This document shows positions 16,506-25,053 of a stretch of DNA of 64,000 nucleotides, piece by piece; positions within the stretch are counted from its first letter, which is position 1, and every line of letters starts with the position of its first letter. The stretch lies in contig NZ_CP160452.1 in NCBI RefSeq assembly GCF_041295575.1, positions 2,976,001 to 3,040,000 on the forward strand. The letters run 5' to 3'. A program made the translations under genes and the position numbers. The stretch comes from Sporosarcina pasteurii (lineage in GTDB: Bacteria > Bacillota > Bacilli > Bacillales_A > Planococcaceae). The notes under the pieces were generated by a model, which worked only from the letters and a program-made list of their open reading frames with translations, searched no databases and was not told the origin of the DNA.

Positions 16506-17987
16506 TCACTCCTTATTTAATACCGCATCCACATAAACTTCAGGGTTCATGAGTGTATAGGCAGCATCTTCCACATACACAAGAATACTTTCCGCTCCTA
16601 CTCCAAGCGCAATCGTCGCGATTCCGAGCAATACACAAGGAATTAATAAGCGTTTCTTGAGTGGAACTTCCTCATCTTCACTAATAATCGTTTCTCCCCA
16701 AAATGTGTTCATGAAAATACGAAGAAGCGAATAGAGCACGAACATTCCTGAAAGAAAAGCAAGACCGAGTAAAACATAGGACCCTGCCTCTACCATGCCT
16801 TGTCCAACATATAACTTTCCTAAAAAACCACTTAATGGCGGTATACCAGCTAGTGATAAAGTCGTTAGGAAAAAGAGCCAGCCAAGCAGCGGATAATTTT
16901 GAATGAGTCCACTCATCTCTTCAATTCTTGATTTTCCTGTTAAATAAATCATCGTTCCCGCAAGCATAAACAACAGTGCTTTAATAAGCATGTCATGCAC
17001 GAGATAAAAAATCGCCCCTTGAAATGCAATCTCTGTAGAAACCGCAAGTCCTACTAGAATAAATCCTACCGTGATGACCACGTTATACGAAACAATTTGA
17101 CGAATATCTTGATAAGCAAGCGCACCAATACTTCCGCCAATCAATGTTAGTGCAGCCATTACGCCAATCATCGTATGCGTAATTGAAGGTTCGTGATAGA
17201 AAATCAGTGTAAACGTACGGAACATCGCGTAAATTCCTACCTTTGTCAATAACGCACCGAACAAAGCAGCAATTGCTGTTGGAGGCGCGCTATATGAACC
17301 TGGCAACCAAAAGTAAAGCAACAATCCCGACTTCAAACTGAAGACAATTAAAAAGATGATACTGATAATCGTGAGTAACGGACCTTGCCCTACTTCTGCA
17401 ATACGTGCTGATAAATGTGCCATATTAAGCGTTCCAACAGTTCCATATAAATAGGCAATGCCTAATAAGAAAAACCAGGAAGACAGTACATTTATCGCCA
17501 CATATTTGATAGATTCAACGAGTTGAATTTTCTTTCCACCCATTGTAATTAATACATAAGAAGCAAGAAGCATCACTTCAAAACAGACAAACAAGTTAAA
17601 TAAATCGCCTGTTAAGAACGAACCGTTCACCCCTGCAATTAACAACAAGGCAAATGGATAAAAGAACATATTCTCACGCCTCGCGCCAATCGAAGAAAAG
17701 GCATACAATAACACGATTGCAGAGACAATAGCCGTCGTTAAGACAAGCAACACAGAAAACGAATCTGCAACGAACAAAATTCCATAAGGCGGCTTCCAAC
17801 CACCGAAATCTAGACGTAAAATCCCATTCGTTTGGATACGATTTAATAAAATCAAACTGACAATTGCCGTCGCTACCAACGCTAGAAAACTTACTACGCG
17901 TTGCACTTTGACAAAAGGACGTAAAAAGACGAGGATAATTCCCGTCAGTAAAGGAATCATCATAGGCATTGCAACAATATTATTCAT
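16506..17987 (-). CDS. mrpD: Mrp/Mnh antiporter subunit D
   Basis: 493 residues with about fourteen membrane segments, homologous to the NuoN/NuoM proton-pumping subunits of complex I. Typical are FEVMLLASYVLITMGGKK, the lysine-bearing SGLLLYFWLPGSYSAPPTA and the broken-helix region QDIRQIVSYNVVITVGF. It forms one proton channel of the antiporter. ATG 17987 is preceded by GAGGG and overlaps the mrpC end by eight bases; upstream in-frame codons lie inside mrpC and lack a ribosome site. Confidence 0.96.
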   Translation of the reverse strand: MNNIVAMPMMIPLLTGIILVFLRPFVKVQRVVSFLALVATAIVSLILLNRIQTNGILRLDFGGWKPPYGILFVADSFSVLLVLTTAIVSAIVLLYAFSSIGARRENMFFYPFALLLIAGVNGSFLTGDLFNLFVCFEVMLLASYVLITMGGKKIQLVESIKYVAINVLSSWFFLLGIAYLYGTVGTLNMAHLSARIAEVGQGPLLTIISIIFLIVFSLKSGLLLYFWLPGSYSAPPTAIAALFGALLTKVGIYAMFRTFTLIFYHEPSITHTMIGVMAALTLIGGSIGALAYQDIRQIVSYNVVITVGFILVGLAVSTEIAFQGAIFYLVHDMLIKALLFMLAGTMIYLTGKSRIEEMSGLIQNYPLLGWLFFLTTLSLAGIPPLSGFLGKLYVGQGMVEAGSYVLLGLAFLSGMFVLYSLLRIFMNTFWGETIISEDEEVPLKKRLLIPCVLLGIATIALGVGAESILVYVEDAAYTLMNPEVYVDAVLNKE

Positions 17988-18318
17988 CTGTAAACCCTCG
18001 CAATTCTTGAAGGTCATCCGAACCTGTCTCTTGATATGCACGGTAAGCGAGCACTAATAGAAATGCCGTCACCGCAAAACTAATCACAATCGCCGTTAAA
18101 ATTAACGCCTGAGGTAAAGCATCCGTATAACTTTCTGACTCTTCACCCAAAAGCGGAACGCCACCTTTTTTCAAACCGCCCATGACCATTAATAAGAGAT
18201 GCACCGCATGAGATAAAACAGCGGACCCTAAAATAATTCGAACAACACTACGGGACAGTAGCAAATAAACGGCAACCGTTACAAGTACACCTACAAGTAT
18301 CGTAATTAACGTTTCCAT
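17980..18318 (-). CDS. mrpC: Mrp/Mnh antiporter subunit C
   Basis: 112 residues, three membrane segments, a NuoK homologue. The stretch RIILGSAVLSHAVHLLLMVMG and DALPQALILTAIVISFAVTAF are the family signatures. The ATG lies two bases after the mrpB stop codon; its end overlaps the mrpD start by eight bases. Confidence 0.96.
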   Translation of the reverse strand: METLITILVGVLVTVAVYLLLSRSVVRIILGSAVLSHAVHLLLMVMGGLKKGGVPLLGEESESYTDALPQALILTAIVISFAVTAFLLVLAYRAYQETGSDDLQELRGFTDE

Positions 18319-18320
18319 CG

Positions 18321-18743
18321 CTACACATCCTCACTAATACTTAAAATAATTGTTACTACGGTTCCAACGACAGTTAACGCAACACCCACTTCGAATAATG
18401 TCACCGTCGCTAATTCCGTTTCACCAAAAACTGGCAAATTAAATGTACTGAACGCCTGTGTTAAAAACTCCGCGCCGAACAGTACTGCGCCAAATCCCGT
18501 TCCAACCGCAAAAAGTACGCCAAGCGCTGCCACTTTTTTAAAATCGAGTGGGATTCCTTTTTCAACAGTTTCAATATCGTATACGAGAAATAACAAAACA
18601 AGTGCAGAGGAGAGGACGAGGCCACCAATAAATCCGCCACCAGGATTATTATGCCCTGAGAGAAACAGCTCGACGCCAAATGTCAAAATGATAAAGACAA
18701 CAAGCTTTGTTATCGTATGCAAAATTACATCATTAATCTTCAA
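18321..18743 (-). CDS. mrpB: Mrp/Mnh antiporter subunit B
   Basis: 140 residues, four membrane segments. The GHNNPGGGFIGGLVLSSALV motif is the MnhB signature. It overlaps the end of mrpA by eleven bases, so it is translationally coupled to it. Confidence 0.96.
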   Translation of the reverse strand: MKINDVILHTITKLVVFIILTFGVELFLSGHNNPGGGFIGGLVLSSALVLLFLVYDIETVEKGIPLDFKKVAALGVLFAVGTGFGAVLFGAEFLTQAFSTFNLPVFGETELATVTLFEVGVALTVVGTVVTIILSISEDV

Positions 18744-21138
18744 CGTCTCGCCCCCCCTTCCTCGCTTTTAATTTAATTAATGTATAAACACCGATTCCTG
18801 CGATGAAAAGAACGACAACTTCAAGCATCGTATCAAAAGCACGGAAATCACCTAAAATCGTGTTGACAATGTTTTTACCACCTGTTAATTCATACGCATT
18901 TTCAAAATACGATGAAATAGAATCAAACATTTTATTGCCCTGAACTGCCAGCGCAATTACCGTTACAAGCGTTCCAGCTGATATCGCAATAATGCCATTT
19001 GTCACTTTTGACGCACGAACAACCTTCTCTTTTTTCATTTTAGGTAGGAAATAAAAACAGAGTAAAAATAAAGCAGTCGTAACAGTTTCCACAACGATTT
19101 GGGTCAGTGCTAAATCAGGTGCACGGAAAACAACAAAAAATAACGCAATCGAATACCCTAATACACCATTTAGTAAAATCGCCGTAACACGCGAACTCAC
19201 AAAAATCATTAAAATTCCCGCTACCATCATAACAAAGACGAGAATATACTCATTTACTGTGATGGGTGCATCATTCGAAAAGTCAAAGGTGAATCCACCA
19301 ACGAAAAATATCGTTCCGGCAACAGTCAGTAAGAAAAAGCCGAAAATATACACAAAATAATGACGTAAATAGCCCGTCATATAAGTATTCGTTAATAACG
19401 TAGAGCCTCGTTCCACCATCGTCAAAGCGCCATTATAAACGCTATCCAAATTCCAACGTAATGGACCAATTTTGTATAACGAACGCCAATAATTAAGCGA
19501 AATGTACAATAAGAATCCAATGATAATTACACCAACCGTCATCCATAACGCCATGTTCGGTCCATGCCAAATTTTAATCGGATCCATCGCCTGTCCAATT
19601 TGTGGCAAAGAAGGATATACTGCCGCCATCGCTGGGCGCAATAAATAATCTCCAATGACATTCGGGAAAAAGAATATAGCGACAACGAGCAATCCTAAAA
19701 TCGAAGGTGCAATTAGCATCCCAACAGGTGCTTCGTGTGCTTCTCGATCCAAACGATCCGGTTGATGTTCCCCGAAGAATGTTTGGAAAACGATAATCAT
19801 GCTGTAGATAAAAGTGAAAACACTGCCTAGCCAAGCAAGAACTGGAAACAGCGTCCCCCAACTGCCGATTGAAAAGAACTCTAAATGGCGTACCGCTACC
19901 ATGGCCTCAAAAAACATTTCTTTACTTAAAAAACCGTTAAACGGCGGTAAACCCGCCATTGAAAAACTACCGATTATAGCAATTGTAAACGTCACAGGCA
20001 TTAACGACATCAGCCCGCCAAGTCGTCGAACATCCCGTGTTCCTGCATTTAAGTCGACAATCCCAACGACCATGAAAAGTGCGCCTTTGAAAGTCGAATG
20101 GTTCACAAGATGAAATAAAGCGGCGAACGTCGCCTGAGCATATAAAACAGAATTCTCGCTATACCCCGAATTAAGTGCTGCAGACCCTAAACCAAATAAA
20201 CTCATGACAAGACCAAGCTGACTAATTGTTGAATAAGCAAGAAGCGCCTTTAAGTCAGTCTGCCTCACCGCATTAAACGAACCCCAAAATAACGTAAAGA
20301 TCCCGACAATACTCACTGTATAAAACCAAACAGCATCCCCGCCAAACACACCCGTAAACCGGGCAACTAAATAAATGCCCGCCTTTACCATCGTTGCAGA
20401 GTGCAAGTAAGCACTCACTGGTGTAGGTGCTTCCATAGCATCTGGCAACCATATATGGAAAGGGAATTGTGCAGATTTTGTAAACGCACCAAGTAAGACG
20501 AGCACCATTGCGGGTATAAATAAGGAATGACCCGTAATTTCACCCATCATGGCAATATTTTCTCGTATACTGAAAGATCCTGTCATAGCATATAGCATGA
20601 TAAATCCGGCCAACATCGCAACGCCGCCGGAAACCGTAATTAACATAGATTTTTGCGCCCCATATCTGGACTGTTTACGGTGATACCAAAATGCGATCAG
20701 TAGAAATGAGGAAATACTCGTTAATTCCCAAAACACATATAACACCATCATATTGTCTGAAAAAACGACCCCGAGCATCGCTCCCATAAACATGAGCAAA
20801 TAAACATAAAAATGGCTTAATGATTCACGGCTAGATAAGTAGTAAATTGAGTATAGAATCACTAAACTACCTACCCCTGTAATAAGGAGTCCAAAAATGA
20901 TACTTAGCCCATCAAGATACGTAGTAAAATGAATATTTGCCGAAGGAATCCATTGAATGGCGTTTACCATTGTCATTCCCGATGCAACTGTTGGAATAAA
21001 CCGGGCAAGCCCAGCAAATAAAACTAGAGGAACAATCAGTACGAACCAACCAATCATGCGTGGTTTCCATTTATAAATAAATGGTACGAGAATCGCTGCT
21101 AAAAAGGGGATAAAAATCGCCATCGTAATTGTTAACAA
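18733..21138 (-). CDS. mrpA: Mrp/Mnh antiporter subunit A (NuoL-like with C-terminal MbhE-like extension)
   Basis: 801 residues with about twenty membrane segments. The first 500 residues are NuoL-like (MMVLYVFWELTSISSFLLIA, FPFHIWLPDAMEAPTPVSAY, KALLAYSTISQLGLVMSLFG) and the C-terminal 200 residues (VFRAPDLALTQIVVETVTTA, GDFRAFDTMLEVVVLFIAG) form the extra module of Mrp-type antiporters where Na+ is thought to pass. It drives Na+(Li+,K+)/H+ exchange for alkaline pH and salt tolerance. The TTG start at 21138 has GGGAGG seven bases upstream. First gene of the mrpABCDEFG operon; predicted promoter at 21190-21217. Confidence 0.97.
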   Translation of the reverse strand: MLTITMAIFIPFLAAILVPFIYKWKPRMIGWFVLIVPLVLFAGLARFIPTVASGMTMVNAIQWIPSANIHFTTYLDGLSIIFGLLITGVGSLVILYSIYYLSSRESLSHFYVYLLMFMGAMLGVVFSDNMMVLYVFWELTSISSFLLIAFWYHRKQSRYGAQKSMLITVSGGVAMLAGFIMLYAMTGSFSIRENIAMMGEITGHSLFIPAMVLVLLGAFTKSAQFPFHIWLPDAMEAPTPVSAYLHSATMVKAGIYLVARFTGVFGGDAVWFYTVSIVGIFTLFWGSFNAVRQTDLKALLAYSTISQLGLVMSLFGLGSAALNSGYSENSVLYAQATFAALFHLVNHSTFKGALFMVVGIVDLNAGTRDVRRLGGLMSLMPVTFTIAIIGSFSMAGLPPFNGFLSKEMFFEAMVAVRHLEFFSIGSWGTLFPVLAWLGSVFTFIYSMIIVFQTFFGEHQPDRLDREAHEAPVGMLIAPSILGLLVVAIFFFPNVIGDYLLRPAMAAVYPSLPQIGQAMDPIKIWHGPNMALWMTVGVIIIGFLLYISLNYWRSLYKIGPLRWNLDSVYNGALTMVERGSTLLTNTYMTGYLRHYFVYIFGFFLLTVAGTIFFVGGFTFDFSNDAPITVNEYILVFVMMVAGILMIFVSSRVTAILLNGVLGYSIALFFVVFRAPDLALTQIVVETVTTALFLLCFYFLPKMKKEKVVRASKVTNGIIAISAGTLVTVIALAVQGNKMFDSISSYFENAYELTGGKNIVNTILGDFRAFDTMLEVVVLFIAGIGVYTLIKLKARKGGRDVED

Positions 21139-21189
21139 ATGCTAACCTCCCATCAAAATCAAAGTGAATGCCCTATATTTTATGGTTTT

Positions 21190-21217
21190 ATTGTATGTAG
21201 ATGATCAACACTTTCAA
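21190..21217 (-). promoter_or_regulatory. Predicted sigma-A promoter of the mrp operon
   Basis: Reverse strand TTGAAA, 16-base spacer, TACAAT, about 50 bases before the mrpA start. The 414-base gap to the next gene holds this and the promoter at 21454-21482; I see no riboswitch or small gene in the rest. Confidence 0.5.
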
Positions 21218-21453
21218 CTATCGTTAGAAGAAAACTTGACTCGTACAGTGACAAACGGCATAATAAGATGCCATAGAGGATTTTATTGATACGAGCTTTG
21301 GAAATAGAGTCAGTATAGAGGACAATCGTCAGTTACAATGGAAATTATACACGAAAATGGTTATAATCGCACTTCAGAACATTTCACAATTATTTTCCGA
21401 AGTTTTTTTTTTTATGAAATGATGAATTGCCCAAGACGAATATAATCACTAAC

Positions 21454-21482
21454 TTGTTTTCAATTTGAATATCATATATAAT
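21454..21482 (+). promoter_or_regulatory. Sigma-A promoter of the KdpD-like gene
   Basis: TTGTTT, 17-base spacer, TATAAT, 70 bases before the start codon. Confidence 0.7.
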
Positions 21483-21552
21483 AACCTAGTTTTCATCTAT
21501 AGATAAATTTCAAGCATGAAAAATTATAAAACATTCAGAGGTGACTACCACA

Positions 21553-22242
21553 ATGGGCACGGCAAAAAGTCGTATGGACGAGAGCATTCTCGTTTGTGTT
21601 TACTACGGTCCAAATGGTGAACGTCTCATTAGACGGGGACATAAAATGGCAACAATCATGAACTGTCCACTATATATTTTAACGGTCGATCCTCTTCCAT
21701 TCGATGAATTCGACGCGGAGAAATCAGAATATGTAGAGCGATGGCAAGAGCTGGCTGAAGAATTTGGTGTAACTAAATTTATCATTCGCGACAATGAAAA
21801 ACGCCCTTCTGCTAAAGTAATTAAAGAGGTTGCCCACGAACATAATATTACGCAAATTATTATTGGGCAAACCGCACAAAGCAGATGGGAAGAAATTACA
21901 AAGGGTTCTTTTATGAATGTGCTTTTACGTGAAATGTCCTTTGTCGATTTCCACGTTGTGTCAGTCGATCGGGCCATGAAAGACGAAGATGACGATATGT
22001 TTGAAAAAGGCGTTCGTGCATACTTAGTCAAAGAAAATGACACGTATCGCGTGAAATTCACATTATGTAAAGAGGCCCAGTATGAGGGCATCTTCTTTAA
22101 AGAAATTGGCACAGATTTTAACAACGGCATATTCAAATTCATGTGCAATCATAAAATGTGTCAAGTGCATATTGCGGATGATATCGTTGCTGACCCTTCA
22201 TTCTTAAAAGATAAAAAGCAAACTAAAATTGAAGGCGCATAA
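21553..22242 (+). CDS. KdpD-like protein with UspA domain but no kinase
   Basis: 229 residues. Residues about 10-140 match the universal-stress-protein domain of KdpD: ESILVCVYYGPNGERLIRRG at the start and IIIGQTAQSRWEEITKGSF for the nucleotide-binding loop. The N-terminal KdpD signal domain, membrane segments and histidine kinase are all absent. The C-terminal 80 residues (starting DDDMFEKGVRAYLVKEND) form a separate strand-rich region with two cysteines (CNHKMC) that I do not recognise. Similar truncated KdpD proteins are annotated in Firmicutes as non-kinase potassium sensors. ATG 21553 lies ten bases after GAGGTGA. It is divergent from the mrp operon, suggesting a role in cation homeostasis; this is inference. 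Confidence 0.8.
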   Translation: MGTAKSRMDESILVCVYYGPNGERLIRRGHKMATIMNCPLYILTVDPLPFDEFDAEKSEYVERWQELAEEFGVTKFIIRDNEKRPSAKVIKEVAHEHNITQIIIGQTAQSRWEEITKGSFMNVLLREMSFVDFHVVSVDRAMKDEDDDMFEKGVRAYLVKENDTYRVKFTLCKEAQYEGIFFKEIGTDFNNGIFKFMCNHKMCQVHIADDIVADPSFLKDKKQTKIEGA

Positions 22243-22285
22243 AAAAGCAGACTACCTTTTTTAAACAAGGTAGTCTGCTTTTTTT
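22241..22285. terminator. Bidirectional terminator between the KdpD-like gene and murB
   Basis: Stem AAAAAAGCAGACTACC / GGTAGTCTGCTTTTTT with a twelve-base loop and A/T runs on both sides. Confidence 0.93.
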
Positions 22286-22298
22286 ATTGTAGTTAATA

Positions 22299-23210
22299 TT
22301 ACTCTTCCCCTACAATTTTCACTTCAAGTTCTAATTCAACACCAAACGTCTTCTTCACTTCGGCTTTTACCATCTCAATCGTTTGAATATAATCCGTTGC
22401 AGTCGCTTCGTTTTTATTCACAATAAAGCCGGCATGTTTCGTAGACACTTCCGCTCCCCCATGGCCTTTCCCTTGCATGCCGCAATCTTGAATCAGTTTT
22501 CCGGCGAAGTATCCAGGTGGACGTTTAAAAACACTTCCAGCTGAAGGAAACTCTAGCGGTTGTTTAGATTCACGCTGATACGTTAAGTCCGCCACTTTAG
22601 CGTTTATTTCCTCTTGGTCGCCTTCTTCCAGACGGAAATCTGCTGACAATACATAATAACCTTTCTTCGCGATAATACTTTGACGGTAACCAAGTTCCAA
22701 TTCCTCTTTAGAAAGGACGAGTACTTCACCAGCCTCAGTAAGGACAGTCGCTTGCACAATAATATCCTTCACTTCACCGCCATAAGCCCCTGCATTCATC
22801 GCCATCGCTCCGCCGATAGAACCAGGAATGCCACATGCAAACTCAAATCCAGTTAAAGAATGACTTGCCGCAACTTTGGACGCATCGAAAATATTGGCCC
22901 CACCTTCTGCATGAATCAAGGTACCTTCGACTTTAATTTTATTTAACTTTGCTAAATGAAGAACAATGCCTCGAACCCCGCCATCTCGCACAACCATATT
23001 TGAACCATTTCCAAGTAATAAAAGTGGAATTTGATTAGCATGCGCGTATTTTACAGTCGTAATTGTTTCTTCGATGTTCCCTGGCATCACAAAAAGATCT
23101 GCCGCTCCCCCAAGTTTTGTTGCTGTGTATTTACATAGTGGTTCATTTAATTTTATTATTCCCTCTGTAATCATTGCCTGTAAATCAGTAAACCATTGAT
23201 GTTTTGACAT
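22299..23210 (-). CDS. murB: UDP-N-acetylenolpyruvoylglucosamine reductase
   Basis: 303 residues, type II MurB. It reduces the enolpyruvyl group with NADPH using bound FAD to give UDP-MurNAc, an early cytoplasmic step of peptidoglycan synthesis. FAD-binding stretches are LLLLGNGSNMVVRDGGVRG and GFEFACGIPGSIGGAMAMNA; the substrate Tyr/Arg is in LTYQRESKQP, the catalytic Ser in FPSAGSVFKRP and the C-terminal Glu region in KHAGFIVN. ATG 23210 has AAAGGA upstream; a TTG just before is in frame. Transcribed alone. Confidence 0.97.
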   Translation of the reverse strand: MSKHQWFTDLQAMITEGIIKLNEPLCKYTATKLGGAADLFVMPGNIEETITTVKYAHANQIPLLLLGNGSNMVVRDGGVRGIVLHLAKLNKIKVEGTLIHAEGGANIFDASKVAASHSLTGFEFACGIPGSIGGAMAMNAGAYGGEVKDIIVQATVLTEAGEVLVLSKEELELGYRQSIIAKKGYYVLSADFRLEEGDQEEINAKVADLTYQRESKQPLEFPSAGSVFKRPPGYFAGKLIQDCGMQGKGHGGAEVSTKHAGFIVNKNEATATDYIQTIEMVKAEVKKTFGVELELEVKIVGEE

Positions 23211-23368
23211 CAATATCCAGTCCTTTCAGTGAAATCAAATCCATCGTTAGGATAAATAAAGTAATAATATATCCTTACCTTTAATAGTATGCTTTGTAAT
23301 CCCAATTTTGACAAGGATTAATCATCAACTTCCATAAATTCGCCCTTCTTTACTATACAGCACAAAAC

Positions 23369-23386
23369 AATCTCGAATTCTAGATA
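23369..23386 (+). promoter_or_regulatory. MhqR-like operator 1 upstream of the yceI-family gene
   Basis: AATCTCGAATTCTAGATA, an inverted repeat with the same GAATTC centre as the box at 7302-7319. It lies eight bases upstream of the -35 hexamer. Confidence 0.65.
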
Positions 23387-23389
23387 ATT

Positions 23390-23407
23390 TATCTTGACTT
23401 CGAGATA
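23390..23407 (+). promoter_or_regulatory. MhqR-like operator 2 upstream of the yceI-family gene
   Basis: TATCTTGACTTCGAGATA; three bases after operator 1 and overlapping the -35 hexamer TTGACT, so binding would block RNA polymerase. Confidence 0.65.
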
Positions 23408-23422
23408 ATCGCCGTCTATACT
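23394..23422 (+). promoter_or_regulatory. Sigma-A promoter of the yceI-family gene
   Basis: TTGACT, 17-base spacer, TATACT; a strong match, 37 bases before the start codon. Confidence 0.85.
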
Positions 23423-23458
23423 TTCATTAACACTAAAAGTTGAAAGGGAGTTTTAAGA

Positions 23459-24007
23459 ATGGGAAATGAAGTTCAAACAACAAATCATTGGGTAGTCGAT
23501 GCGGCACACACATCTGTCGGTTTCACAGTGAAGCACATGATGTTTTCAAAAGTTAGAGGAAGCTTTACGGGCGTCGAGGGGAAACTAGTTGGAAACCCTG
23601 AAGATTTAACAAACGCGAAAATTGACTTTAACATTGATGTTTCAACGATTCATACAAATAACGAAGATCGAGATAATCACCTTCGTTCTGCAGATTTCTT
23701 CGATGTTGACAATCATTCACACCTATCATTTGTTTCGACAAACATTGTAAAAACAAGTGATACATTGTATGACGTAACAGGTGATGTGACGATGAAAGGC
23801 GTTACGAAAAGCGTGACATTCACAGCAGAATATGAAGGTACGGGGAAAAATCCATGGGGCGTCGATGTTGCAGCTTTTGAAGTAACAGGCAAAATCTCAA
23901 GATCTGAATTTGACCTAACATGGAACCAAGTACTTGAAGCAGGTGGCGTACTCGTCGGCGATGACATCGCGTTGACAATGGACGTTCAACTGAATCCAGC
24001 GCAGTAA
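23459..24007 (+). CDS. YceI family lipocalin-like protein
   Basis: 182 residues, cytoplasmic (no signal peptide). The opening WVVDAAHTSVGFTVKHMMFSK, the middle NEDRDNHLRSADFFDVDNH and the end of the barrel SRSEFDLTWNQ are the YceI signature. The fold is a beta barrel that binds isoprenoid-type lipids such as polyprenyl quinones; the physiological role is uncertain. GGGAG lies eight bases before the ATG. It is transcribed alone from a strong promoter covered by two MhqR-like boxes, so it probably responds to quinone or electrophile stress, which fits a quinone-binding protein. Confidence 0.93.
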   Translation: MGNEVQTTNHWVVDAAHTSVGFTVKHMMFSKVRGSFTGVEGKLVGNPEDLTNAKIDFNIDVSTIHTNNEDRDNHLRSADFFDVDNHSHLSFVSTNIVKTSDTLYDVTGDVTMKGVTKSVTFTAEYEGTGKNPWGVDVAAFEVTGKISRSEFDLTWNQVLEAGGVLVGDDIALTMDVQLNPAQ

Positions 24008-24047
24008 AGGTTAACGTTCTAAACTAGATATACAATCTTCTTGCCAC

Positions 24048-24134
24048 CAAATTGGGAGGACATCATCAGTCTTTGAGCGGAAATCTTGCTGTTTTCCTCG
24101 GACATCAAAACCGATTCGGAGGACATCAAAAAAA
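24048..24134. repeat. Degenerate short repeats containing GGAGGACATC
   Basis: Two good copies of GGAGGACATC and a shorter CGGACATC, spaced by about 20-45 bases, the first preceded by AAATTGGGA. A related block in the opposite orientation lies at 41925-42010. In both places the block sits on the far side of a terminator next to the hairpin repeat family. With it, the 311-base gap 24008-24318 is almost wholly repeat sequence. Confidence 0.5.
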
Positions 24135-24162
24135 CCAGGCATGTAATTTCACAAATTACATA

Positions 24163-24304
24163 AGTCAATTTCATAATCCAATCTTTTCGCTGCGCCGATA
24201 CAATATATAGTTTGGGCAATTACAAAATTGCCTCTGTTGAGTTAAACCGTTCTAAACTATATATTGTATCAACTTAGCGGTTTTAAGTAATTATGAAATT
24301 GACT
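24163..24304. repeat. MITE-like hairpin repeat, copy A
   Basis: 142 bases bounded by perfect inverted ends AGTCAATTTCATAAT / ATTATGAAATTGACT, with an inner pair GATACAATATATAGTTT / AAACTATATATTGTATC. The whole element folds into one long hairpin and holds no open frame. It lies right after the stop codon of the DsbA-family gene. Outside it is another pair, AAAAACCAGGCATGT (24130-24144) and ACATGCCTGGTTTTT (24306-24320), which looks like that gene's terminator stem pulled apart by the element. A further 9-3-9 palindrome (24141-24161) adjoins it. Copies B and C are at 42070-42186 and 57110-57145. Confidence 0.75.
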
Positions 24305-24318
24305 CACATGCCTGGTTT

Positions 24319-24954
24319 TTATACTGTTTCACCCGCTGCTTTCCGAAGCGCATTGACAAATGTTTCTGTCGGTTGTGCCCCGGAAATCGCATATTTTCTA
24401 TTAATAACGAAAAACGGAACGCCTTGTACACCAATCTGCCCCGCCTCTTTAATATCTTCCTTCACATCATCTGCAAATTCCTCTGAATGCAGCATTTCTT
24501 TCGTTCGTTCTTCCGATAGGCCGAGTTTTTTCGATAGTTCAACCAATGTTTCAAACGTACCTATTTTTTCGCCTTCTATAAAATAAGCATGTAACAGTTG
24601 CTCTGTCATTTGCTCCCCTAGACCTTCTTGCTCCGCAAACTTCGCGAGTCGATGAGCATGAAACGTATTCGCTGGACGCATCTTTTCAAAATCATAATTT
24701 AATCCAACAGATTGTGCCTGGAGCGCAACGTTATCTGTCATCGCCTTTGCCTCTTCAATAGAAATCTTATATTTTCCAGCTAAAACCTCGATCATCGACT
24801 CATCTGAGGTTGCAATTGCATTAGGTTCAAGTTCATAAGCTTTGTAAACAACTTCAACTTCTTCCAAGCCAGATGCTTTTATCGCTTCCTCTAACCTTCT
24901 TTTTCCTATATAACAAAATGGACAAACATAATCAGACCATACCTCTATTTTCAT
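24319..24954 (-). CDS. DsbA family thioredoxin-fold oxidoreductase (FrnE-like)
   Basis: 211 residues. The thioredoxin fold with inserted helical domain carries the CPFC active site (Cys11, Cys14) in WSDYVCPFCYIGKRRLEEA and the cis-proline loop GVQGVPFFVIN near residue 170. No signal peptide, so it acts in the cytoplasm, like FrnE proteins that act as disulfide isomerases or oxidoreductases. The start ATG 24954 is chosen because family members begin MKIEVWSDYVCPFC; a GTG at 24966 overlaps the GGGAG ribosome site. The end of the gene meets the hairpin repeat copy A. Confidence 0.92.
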   Translation of the reverse strand: MKIEVWSDYVCPFCYIGKRRLEEAIKASGLEEVEVVYKAYELEPNAIATSDESMIEVLAGKYKISIEEAKAMTDNVALQAQSVGLNYDFEKMRPANTFHAHRLAKFAEQEGLGEQMTEQLLHAYFIEGEKIGTFETLVELSKKLGLSEERTKEMLHSEEFADDVKEDIKEAGQIGVQGVPFFVINRKYAISGAQPTETFVNALRKAAGETV

Positions 24955-25053
24955 TCTTTTTTTCACTCTCCCTTTATCAGTATCATAAATTTATCGAAAT
25001 AAGGTAACAATGTATATGCCTGAGAATTATAGAAAAAAATGGAGGTCCTTATT

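Noticed and set aside
21218-21453. Possible riboswitch or leader between mrp and the KdpD-like gene
   Set aside because: I could not find conserved stems of a known cation or c-di-AMP riboswitch, and the region is low-complexity AT.
24130-24320. Treating the outer AAAAACCAGGCATGT arms as the true ends of repeat copy A
   Set aside because: Copy B has the same inner ends but different flanks, so the element ends at AGTCAATTTCATAAT and the outer arms more likely belong to the local terminator.
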